From Lingula anatina (Eukaryota > Brachiopoda > Lingulata > Lingulida > Lingulidae), in contig NW_019775746.1 of the NCBI RefSeq assembly GCF_001039355.2, forward strand, positions 847,947 through 907,946: DNA of 60,000 bases, read 5' to 3'. Under the pieces are notes generated by a model. It searched no databases. It saw nothing but the letters and a program-made list of their open reading frames with translations, and had not been told where the DNA came from. Shown here in pieces: positions 51,829 to 60,000 of this stretch. Both the position numbers and the translations under genes were made by a program. The first letter of the stretch is position 1, and each line of letters begins with the position of its first letter.

Positions 51829-54800
51829 GTAAGTATATAGGCTGTTTCCTCGATGGCACGTTCTCATTGCCTGTTTAGATTCACAATGAACTACGTTCTT
51901 GAACCGCTCACCGCTCCTTTCTGATTTCGTATTTCATCAGCTTCGTGGTTTCTGTTGTCTTTTAACTAGTTCTTCAACCCCCCCCTCCCCCCCGCAATCT
52001 CCAACGACCAGCATTAAGACATAAATCACGTCACCATGCACTCATACGCACTCACACACGTGCGCGAGACCGGACACACACTAACGCATTCTGCAATACA
52101 CTGTTTAGTTTCGCCTAACCAAAGAGATATAAAGCGTTGTCTTTAAACGAATACTTAAAAGGTTTTTCTGATATCAAAACCCGATCGTGTGGTGGGCGGT
52201 AAGTAAAAAAATTAAATGTTGCGTTGTTACTTTCTCACTTTACCTATGTATCGGCGTGAATGAGTCCTTTTTGAATGTTCTTATTTTTGGGTGGCGTGAA
52301 TATTCACAGCAGAGAAGGGTGTATTATTTATATTTTATCATTAATTTTTCTTCTTTATTTTTCAAAAGTTGTCCTATGCTGTTGCTGCATGGACTGCAGA
52401 ATACCCAGAACTAAAGCAGAGATAGAGGCAGACCACAAGAAGAGGAAAATGAAAAAGAAAATGGCGCCTACACTAGTCCCTACACAAAGTAAAGAACCAT
52501 ATATTGATTTTATGCCTTATCCGGTTCACGTTTTTATATAAATGTTATGTGTCTTATCTAGTGCATGTTTTTATATAAATGTTATACATTACGGTTTAAC
52601 AATGTCTCCAACACCAGTGCCCCACCCTAGCTACTCCTACACACACTGGACAAAAGAAGTGTCACCCCTACTGAGCCAATACTATGGGGGAGATAAATGA
52701 CTGTGGAATGATATGCTCCTGGTATCATTTTATTAACATCAAATTTCACAAAAAATCACAAAATGAGAACAAAATATACATTCTACCAAAATATGCAGTT
52801 TCAAGTCCAAAATTAGTTCTTAGTGGCATAGCCACGTGACCTAATAATAGGTGCCAGTCTACGAAGCAAGGATTCATATAATTGTCTGATGCGTTCAGGG
52901 CTTATGCTGGCCCAAGCATGAAACACTGAATATAACAGAGTTTCTCTGCTGGTTAGACGGGCATTTGTCCAAAGTTTTGACATATCATTCCACACATTTT
53001 CTATTATGTTTGCATCCGGACTCTGGGCAGGCCACATCACCCTGCGAATGTCCTGTTGGTCAAACCAATCATCAACTGCTCTGGTCCTGTGACAAGGAAC
53101 ATTGTCGTCCTGGTGAACAAATGGATAATTCCTGTCACCAAACATGTTAGTAATAGATGGTAGCAAGCCTGACTCCAAAACATCGATATATTTCTAGTGA
53201 TTCATGTTTTCATCAACCATAAATCAATTCGCCCACGCCATGGATGCTGATGCAGCCCCACACCATGATGAATATGCTGCTCCGGGTTCGAAAATTCAGT
53301 ACATGTGGTTCAAATGCTTTACCAGCAGTTCGCCAGCATCGTACCCGTCTGTCATCAGAGGTCAGACCAAAGCGACACTCATCAGAAAAAAATATATAGG
53401 ACCAATTGTCATGGACTGTCCAGTTCCAGATCCTGTTGACCCTAGTTCACTCAACGTTGCATGTTTTGTAACGATACAAGAGGTTTCAATCTTGCTACCC
53501 TGCTGTACACTCTATGAGCATGTAACCGACGCCTAGCAATTTTCACAGACACATTCTTATGTGTGAAATTTTTCCACTGTGTTGTCAACTGACAAGCAGT
53601 GACAAGCAGTGGACATCAAAATCAGTCGTCGGTCTTCACGGCCAGTAGTTTTTCTTGGACGACCCATCAGAGGCAATTTGTCTCTTGATCCAGTGTTTTT
53701 ATACCGAGACCAGACCCTCTGCACGGTTCTGACTAAACAATTCAATTGTATCGATATACTGACATTGCTTATATTCCGCCTCTTCAGGTTACTAACTTGC
53801 ACCTATAACCGTTAGATAATTGCCTCTATCTTGCCATATTGGAGGAAGACAGGAATAACATTTGCTTTACATGTACAAGACCAACAATACAATCCCATGG
53901 TACAGTGGTTTTATACTCATTAGTCACATTATAAGTAGACCAGGCATTATAATTACCCAAGATCTGCCTACTTTTATTACTCTGAGTTAGGGGGTGACAC
54001 TTCTTTTGTCCAGTGTGTGTATATATCAGCGCACTTAAAGGGATACATGTAACAACTGTTCGTAAGATATCAATATTTCACGTTTCACAATAAATACATT
54101 GTAAACAGCTGATAGAAATATAATTAATTCAATTTAAACACCAAAAACAGTGGTTAACGCAATTATTCTGGAATTTGTGCTTGCCATCACGTCACGTGAC
54201 CTCCATAGATGGGTACACTCTGTAATAATCTCTTAAGAGAGTATTACAGAAAAACCAACTTTTTAGAAAAAACAAAGACCAACTTTGAATGTGGGATGGA
54301 CTCATTACCCATTGGTAAGTATGGGAAATTTTTCATTTACCCCAGGAAAATCCTTTTTTTTATTTGGCCAAAATGAACAGTTGTTATCTCTGTAATTTAC
54401 CATCGGTTTACACGTGAGCCAACTTATTCCTTCTCCGAGTTCCAGATATTTCCAGAAATAACTAACCTACACTGATAGTGAAACGTAACGTAACGGCAAA
54501 GGCTTAATGTTGGGGCATTTTAGTTTCCAATAGGTTGATATTTGAAACGCAGGGTCACCCCCACCCCCCACCCCCAAATTTGCAGGATATTTTGCTACAA
54601 TATTGCTGCAAATTAGCAGCAATAGGCCTATATATTTTTTTTCTTACAAACACCTGCAAACTTGTTGCTGCAAACTTTTCAATTTGCCAAGGACTGGCCC
54701 TTTTGTCCCAGCTCTAAATCACCCTAACACACACGCCCCTCCCCACAACCACCACNAGCCGGGGATTAGTGAGAGAGAGAGAGAGAGCACAGATTGAAAA

Positions 54801-57800
54801 TGAACACCATCACGCCTGGGAGGATTATTCAGGTACCGTTTCAGAGGAAGTGCTAGTTAGGATAATTCAAGGATTGTCAATAGTTTTCACCCAAAAAAAA
54901 ATGAAATTTATTGTTTGTTAGAGGTTTCTGCACAGTAACGACCAGTCGCACGAAAACCAGACTGTCGACAGGAAAGAGATCCCTCTTTCTGAATTCTTGA
55001 TATTCTTCAGAAGATTGGATAGAGTTGAATTTTTGGGATTAATGTTAATTGTCGCTTTTTATTCATTCAGGACTTGGACAAATAAGACGTTTTAATTGTA
55101 CAAGATCTGCGAAAGGAGTTTGAAAAGAAGCGAAGGCCGACCTGGTGCATCTCTAAAGGCTTCAAATTTAACTGCACAACCACTGATTTTTTAAAGGATG
55201 GTTCATAAATTCTACCGATATCAACGAAGTGTTTGATCCAGAGCATTGAAATATTTACCATTTTCCCTTTTGTATCAATGGTTTCCGATTGGTAGACTGA
55301 AAGCAAGAAATATCGTTTCCAAAACTAGAAAGACGTGTACGATATGGATGTAACAACTACTGCCGAGGTTCGAGTCCGGAATAGCCTCCCCATAACATCG
55401 GAGACGATCGTCTTTGGATTCCGACTGTGGCACATAGTGGCCATCGTTTTAGCAGGATTACTGGCGCTCAGTAAGTATATAGGCTGTTTCCTTGATGGTA
55501 CGTTCTCATTGCCTGTTTAGATTCACAATGAACTCCGTTCTTGAACCGCTCACCGCTCCTTTCTGATTTCGTATTTCATCAGCTTCGTGGTTTCTGTTGT
55601 CTTTTAACTAGTTCTTCAACCCCCCTAGTTCTTCAACGTGGTGACGTGATTTATGTCTTAATGCTGGTCGTTGGAGATTGCGGGGGGAGGGGAGGCCCCC
55701 CGCAATCTCCAACGACCAGCATTAAGACATAAATCACGTCACCATGCACTCATACGCACTCACACACGTGCGCGAGACCGGACACGCACTTACGCATTCT
55801 GCAATACACTGTATAGATTCGCCTAACCAAAGAGATATAAAGCGTTGTCTTTAAACGAATACTTAAAAGGTTTTTCTGATATCAAAACCCGATCGTGTGG
55901 TGGGCGGTAAGTAAAAAAATTAAATGTTGCGTTGTTACTTTCTCACTTTACCTATGTATCGGCGTGAATGAGTCCTTTTTGAATGTTCTTATTTTTGGGT
56001 GGCGTGAATGTTCACAGCAGAGAAGGGTGTCTTATTTATATTTTATCATTAATTTTTCTTCTTTATTTTTCAAAAGTTGTCCTATGCTGTTGCTGCATGG
56101 ACTGCAGAATACCCAGAACTAAAGCAGAGATAGAGGCAGACCACAAGAAGAAGAAAATGAAAAAGAAAATGGCGCCTACACTAGTCCCTACACAAAGTAA
56201 AGAACCATATATTGATTTTATGCCTTATCCGGTTCACGTTTTTATATAAATGTTATGTGTCTTATCTAGTATATGTTTTTATATAAATGTTATACATTAC
56301 AGTTTAACAATGTCTCCAACACCAGTGCCCCACCCTAGCTACTCCTATATATCAGCGCAGTTAAAGGGATACATGTAACAACTGTTCGTAAGATATCAAT
56401 ATTTCACGTTTCACAATAAATACATTGTAAACAGCTGATAGAAATATAATTAATTCCATTTAAACACCAAAAACAGTGGTTAACGCAATTATTCTGGAAT
56501 TTGTGCTTGCCATCACGTCACGTGACCTCCATAGATGGCTACACTCTGTAATAATCTCTTAAGAGAGTATTACAGAAAACCAACTTTTTAGAAAAAACAA
56601 AGACCAACTTTAAATGTGGGATGGACTCATTACCCATTGGTAAGTATGGGAAATTTTTCATTTACCCCAGGAAAATCCTTTTTTTATTTGGCCAAAATGA
56701 ACAGTTGTTATCTCTGTAATTTACCATCGGTTTACACGTGAGCCAACTTATTCCTTCTCCGAGTTCCAGATATTTCCAGAAATAACTAACCTACACTGAT
56801 AGTGAAACGTAACGTAACGGCAAAGGCTTAATGTTGGGGCATTTTAGTTTCCAATAGGTTGATATTTGAAACGCAGGGTCACCACCACCCCCCCACCCCC
56901 AAATTTGCAGGATATTTTGCTACAATATTGCTGCAAATTAGCAGCAATAGGCCTATATTTTTTTCTTACAAACACCTGCAAACTTGTTGCTGCAAACTTT
57001 TCAATTTGCCAAGGGCTGGCCATTTTGTCCCAGCTCTAAATCACCCTAACACACACGCCCTACTACAACCACCACCGCCATTACGAGCCTCCACCAATAA
57101 GGTATTAATACCTATGATCATTTCACATTGCAGGACGTCCAGAGAGCGGTATATCCGGCTCCACCAACAGCTCATACATGAGTCAGCTCAACCCGACCAT
57201 GTTGACCATGGACCCCAGGGCCGCCAGGGGGAGACTCTGTCACGGACCAGTGATTCCACTTCCAGGTAAAGGTCTGGATTTTAGCAAGAAAGTGTTATGT
57301 TATGGGTTAGATTGGAAGGAAGATAGGCGAACAAGGTAAATGTCGTGATTTGTAGCACGACATAACGATGTTTGGCCTTCCAAAACACTGTGAAAGAAAA
57401 ACGCCCAAAACACCATGATAATCCTTGCGCGCTAGTAGGCCTAATTCATCGCCTTTACATACGCGGGCCTTTCATATATTGTAAATCGTTTTGATTCCCA
57501 ATGACAAAAATTGAAAACAGAGTTAAACTGAATAAAAAGAGCTGCCCAGGCGTGAAGCAATTTGCAGTACTTAGTGTAATAAAATTATATATTTATAACA
57601 CACGTAGTATTATCTCTCAATCAAATACAAACTTTTATATCAATGCCCCCATAAATTGTGCATGACAGATCAGATATGGTTGATATTTTTTCTAATTCAT
57701 CTTATTGATTTACCTTGGACGACGGTTACGGATCGTCCGTCTTGTTGCCTGTTGTAATTCATCATAATGAGAACAAGTCGAAAACACGTGCGATTTCCCA

Positions 57801-59383
57801 GGAAAGGTATTATTTCACACGTGACTCATGAACGCTGACAGTGTTCCTGTACCTAATTTAGTCTCCCTTCACTTAAATATATATGTCAGTGCATGAAAAT
57901 AAACATGGCGTGGGCGCCTTCTGCTCGTCAATTTTTCCTGTCGATTTCCTCTCACTGCATTTGTTCTGGGTTATTGAATGAAGCGATAGATCGGTCATGA
58001 TCAAACACTGATGGATTAAGCTTATTAAGAGGGGAGACGGGGTAAGAAACGATGTTCCACCCCCGACCCAAATGTCATTTATAAGTGTAGCTGGCGGTAA
58101 CTACTTTGTCCAGTAAATAAATAATGAATTTTATCTGTCATTTTCATCGGTTAAATTACTATGATGGCTTCATCAATACTGGAGAACAATGAAGCCGATT
58201 TGGGTAGAGATTATACTGTCAGAGCAAGTAAAAAGCATTGCTCTTTGAAAAAGGGTACAAAACTTACGTGAAAAATTGAGAAAGCAGAAGAGTAGAATAT
58301 AAGAATATAACATACTCTCAAATAATACGGGTTTCGACTTACCTAATAAGCTTATGTGATACTTTAATTAAAATGGAGAAAGTTGCGCTTCAACTAATTG
58401 CGTATGTTACAGTTTACGCTTTCTTTGCATCCAATTTCCTAAACAATAATTGATCAAGGCTCAAATTTTGTTTAAAATGCCAATGTACTTTATCACATTT
58501 AGTGCATACCTTGAAATGTTTTCATAGACGACAAAGATTTTTTTCTAAACATTAAAACATTTCCTCCCCATCTTGCCAGTTTTCAGACCAACTCCATACG
58601 GACAAAGACCTTTAAAACAGGTAGAATGAATATCACTAAACGGGTTGATAGCTCTGCATGCATGGAATAAAATGTATTTACACATACATATGTGTATATA
58701 TGGTTTGAACGGCACGAGATCTTGCATGAAAAATAAAAAAGGCATGCCAAGAACACTACATATATGTAAAGCACAATTATAATAGTAGAAGCACCGTGTC
58801 GGCCTATGCCTAAACCCAAGTGTTAGCACTACGTGTGGTGATCATATACACTGCATACATGTTGAATGAAAACATCAATACCAGTGACAGTGTGTCATAA
58901 ACGCATGCTGGTGCTTGCAATTATTGCATATCTGACCTGTGTCTGTGCGCGTGCGTGTTTGCGTGTGCATTAACCCAAATGTATGGGACCCGTATGAATG
59001 CATTCGATATAGTCAGAATATATATGTGTTAAATGTTCATATAAGTTTCTGCAAATACTTTTCAAATTGTACGAGTCATACAGTTTTGCGAATCCATAAT
59101 CGGTGGAGGGGAATTTCTGAACATATATGTACATGTTTTAGGCCTAAGTGATGGCACTCTATTGAATATCTAAAAATGTGCAAAACTGCGACAGACCACC
59201 ATTTTATTTTTACGGTCTACTTCTTTAGAAAATTTCTTCCAAATATTTCACAGATCCCATCGTTTATTTTGCCGTCTGCATTTTTTTTCAGATCCCTCGC
59301 ATAGTGGTGAGCCGGGTGGGCTCCAGCACTCGGCCTCCGAGACCAGTGTGGCGTCCACTTCAGTTTCTGCCACCAGGTTCTAG
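51702..59383 (+). CDS. TMIE: TMIE orthologue (transmembrane inner ear protein), four exons
   Basis: Exons 51702-51828, 52369-52488, 57134-57265 and 59292-59383, all GT-AG with phase 1 throughout, give a 156-residue protein. TMIE is a small membrane subunit of the TMC-based mechanotransduction channel complex and, in vertebrate hair cells, is needed for channel gating. The sequence shows the family core: ETIVF, then RLWHI, one transmembrane helix (about 30-49), a cysteine cluster and DCRIPRT, then EIEA and a lysine-rich stretch (66-73). Human TMIE has RLWHVVG, NCRVPRT and EIEA in the same order; the human deafness positions R81 and R84 correspond to R53 and R56 here, while R92 corresponds to D64. 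The tail (84-156) is Ser/Thr-rich and unlike the vertebrate Lys-rich tail. No signal peptide is seen, so an upstream coding exon may be missing. Exons 1-2 also occur at 55344 and 56077; only one pair is likely used per allele. Confidence 0.87.
52369..52488 (+). CDS. TMIE: TMIE exon 2, copy 1 (cysteine cluster, DCRIPRT, lysine-rich stretch)
   Basis: Acceptor TTCTTTATTTTTCAAAAG, donor GTAAAG. It completes an Ile codon from exon 1 and encodes VLCCCCMDCRIPRTKAEIEA and following. If the donor is not used, the frame runs 16 further codons to a stop, giving a short intron-retention form. Confidence 0.87.
52640..54019 (-). mobile_element. Tc1/mariner-family transposon, 1380 bp, in TMIE intron 2 (copy 1 only)
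   Basis: Perfect 29-bp terminal inverted repeats (52640-52668 and 53991-54019; outer end CACACACTGGACAAAAGAAG) are flanked by TA on both sides (52638-52639, 54020-54021). The other copy of the duplication has the uninterrupted site CTCCTATATATCAGCG at 56342-56357, with a single TA. It encodes a broken Tc1-type transposase on the minus strand. Confidence 0.96.
52813..53802 (-). pseudogene. Tc1-type transposase, DD34E, frameshifted
   Basis: The N-terminal part (53802 to about 53600) has a helix-turn-helix with RTVQRVWSRYKNTGSRDK and the GRPRKTT motif that usually separates the paired DNA-binding domains. The middle keeps the first catalytic Asp in a SDECRFGL motif. The C-terminal part (53178-52813) has HQDDN with the second Asp and SPDANIIENVW with the Glu, 34 residues apart, which is the Tc1 spacing. 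Breaks: a 10-bp tandem duplication (GACAAGCAGT, 53591-53610) shifts the frame, a second frameshift lies near 53222, and a TAG stands near 53193. The element therefore cannot make a full transposase and would depend on an intact relative. Confidence 0.9.
54220..54249. repeat. 30-bp near-perfect palindrome in TMIE intron 2
   Basis: CTGTAATAATCTCTTAAGAG continuing to ATTACAG folds on itself with one mismatched pair. About 20 bases upstream is GTCACGTGAC, a palindromic E-box (CACGTG). Both are conserved in copy 2 (about 56517-56575). Confidence 0.7.
54756..54756. other. single-N assembly gap at the junction of duplication B
   Basis: Copy 1 of the TMIE block ends immediately before this N and copy 2 begins immediately after it. 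Confidence 0.95.
55344..55470 (+). CDS. TMIE: TMIE exon 1, copy 2
   Basis: Same length, start and GTAAGT donor as 51702-51828. Two substitutions, both non-synonymous (G8E, L10R), lie before the transmembrane segment; the helix and the ETIVFGFRLWH core are unchanged. Spliced to 56077-56196, 57134-57265 and 59292-59383 it also gives a 156-residue protein. Confidence 0.82.
55640..55743. repeat. perfect inverted repeat, 48-bp arms, 8-bp loop, in TMIE intron 1 copy 2
   Basis: Arms 55640-55687 and 55696-55743 are exact complements around AGGGGAGG. Copy 1 has only the right-hand arm (about 51989-52036), preceded by a C-rich tract, so the left arm is an added inverted duplication. Confidence 0.93.
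56077..56196 (+). CDS. TMIE: TMIE exon 2, copy 2
   Basis: Same acceptor and donor as 52369-52488. One substitution changes Arg to Lys within the lysine-rich stretch. The cysteine cluster and DCRIPRT are unchanged. Confidence 0.86.
57134..57265 (+). CDS. TMIE: TMIE exon 3 (cytoplasmic tail)
   Basis: Acceptor TTTCACATTGCAG, donor GTAAAGG; phase 1 at both ends, 132 bases. It encodes a Ser/Asn/Met-rich tail (RPESGISGSTNSSYMSQ). Assigned by frame continuity and splice signals, not by similarity, since the TMIE tail is poorly conserved. Confidence 0.72.
57266..59291. other. TMIE intron 3, nothing recognised
   Basis: About 2 kb of non-coding sequence between exons 3 and 4. Open frames of 94 and 78 codons on the minus strand (58545-58829, 58583-58819) overlap each other and match nothing. 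Confidence 0.5.
59292..59383 (+). CDS. TMIE: TMIE exon 4 (C-terminus and stop)
   Basis: Strong acceptor (TTTTTTTTCAG). It keeps the frame and reads DPSHSGEPGG to SVSATRF, then TAG at 59381-59383. Ser-rich, high-GC coding sequence compared with its surroundings, which supports it as an exon. Confidence 0.75.
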
Positions 59384-59507
59384 AAATTTGACAAAGTTCT
59401 AAAATATTTCTATTTCAAATCGTTCTATTATTATTCTGCGGAAACCTTAGTTTTTTTTTTTTTTCGACAAAGACATTGCATGGAATGCGTATAGATCAGA
59501 TAGAATT

Positions 59508-59768
59508 CAGTGGCCGATTTAGAGGGGGGCGGGGGGGGGGCTGACCCCCCCCCCCCTTTGATTTCTGGTCCCCTCTTGAAATTAGAATTTTGAATAGCTG
59601 TAGCATAGTTCTAAACCGTACCAAAGGGCACCGTTCGCCCTCTAAAATACCAAAAATTTGGGGTTCACTTCAGCGGGTCCCGAACCCCACGCCAAGTGGG
59701 TGGGGGGTGGGGGGGATCGGCTTCGCATCTGCGAACCCCCCATTCAAATTATCCTTGATTCGCCCCTG
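59508..59768. mobile_element. 261-bp MITE-like element with G/C runs, in the probable TMIE 3' UTR
   Basis: Starts CAGTGGCCGATTTAGAGG and ends TTGATTCGCCCCTG, so the termini are imperfect inverted repeats related to the CAGGGGCGGATC family. The flanks GAATT and GACTT match at 4 of 5. It begins about 125 bases past the TMIE stop. No coding capacity. Confidence 0.6.
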
Positions 59769-59938
59769 GACTTGTAAAGTTACTTTTCGTCAGCAAAAGT
59801 CATATATTTATATTTGAGAAATGATATATTTAAAAAAAAACATATTGTTGTGATAGCTATGGCGTCCACAGCATTTGCAGGTACTGAATTTAAGAAACTT
59901 ACCAAAGCACACTTAATTTATTTTTGATATAGACATTG

Positions 59939-59944
59939 AATAAA
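59939..59944 (+). promoter_or_regulatory. possible TMIE poly(A) signal
   Basis: AATAAA about 555 bases past the stop; the first such hexamer noticed downstream. Only the motif supports it. Confidence 0.25.
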
Positions 59945-60000
59945 ATGCTTATAGACAACGGTTTGAGTGTCAGATCTGCGAAAAGGAAAAGTCATGGTAA

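Larger units (their letters stand above)
51111..54755 (+). repeat. large direct duplication B, copy 1 (TMIE exons 1-2 plus Tc1 insertion)
   Basis: Collinear with 54758-57075 except for the 1380-bp Tc1-like element at 52640-54019 and the inverted repeat at 55640-55743 found only in copy 2. It ends in ACAACCACCAC at the single N at 54756; copy 2 continues into exon 3. Confidence 0.93.
54758..57075 (+). repeat. large direct duplication B, copy 2 (TMIE exons 1-2, no Tc1)
   Basis: Counterpart of 51111-54755 with the Tc1 site empty. It runs on without a gap into TMIE exons 3 and 4, so this copy is the one physically linked to the rest of the gene in the assembly. Confidence 0.93.

Noticed and set aside
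53204-53536. 110-codon plus-strand open frame
   Set aside because: It is antisense to the Tc1 transposase pseudogene.

Overview
The window is AT-rich, intron-bearing animal nuclear DNA with many microsatellites, homopolymer runs and small non-autonomous DNA transposons. Two spliced genes are recognisable, both belonging to animal-specific families. The high allelic-looking variation and the repeat content suggest a highly heterozygous marine invertebrate, such as an echinoderm, hemichordate or mollusc. The species cannot be fixed from the sequence, and nothing looks bacterial or viral.

Layout. (1) 1163-2796, minus strand: a four-exon gene for a secreted or GPI-anchored Ly6/uPAR protein of the LYPD6/LYPD6B type, 188 residues. 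(2) About 3-51 kb: some 48 kb in which no convincing coding exon was found. It holds microsatellites, tandem duplications, several MITE-like elements (6791-7440, 34411-34587, 36607-36832, 39512-39720, 44362-44870, 49829-49997) and a duplicated block of about 6.5 kb. (3) 51702-59383, plus strand: a four-exon orthologue of TMIE, the transmembrane inner ear protein, 156 residues when spliced as annotated. Its exons 1 and 2 occur twice, in a duplicated block of about 2.3 kb (3.6 kb with its insertion).

Three single-N gaps (29943, 51109, 54756) explain much of the odd structure. Both large direct duplications (23422-29940 with 29970-36752, and 51111-54755 with 54758-57075) meet exactly at a single N. 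The copies differ by scattered substitutions, short indels and whole transposon insertions. The simplest reading is that allelic contig ends were not merged but placed in tandem; a real tandem duplication is the alternative. Under the first reading the duplicates are a natural haplotype comparison. One TMIE haplotype carries a 1380-bp Tc1-like element with a perfect TA empty site in the other. One haplotype of the larger block carries a 177-bp MITE missing from the other, and one TMIE intron allele carries a 48-bp-arm perfect inverted repeat.

The two genes have no evident shared pathway. LYPD6-type proteins act at the cell surface, while TMIE is a subunit of mechanotransduction channel complexes. 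No RNA gene, CRISPR array or clearly new gene system was found. The most useful results are the two spliced genes, which no single ORF shows, the assembly-duplication diagnosis and the polymorphic transposons.
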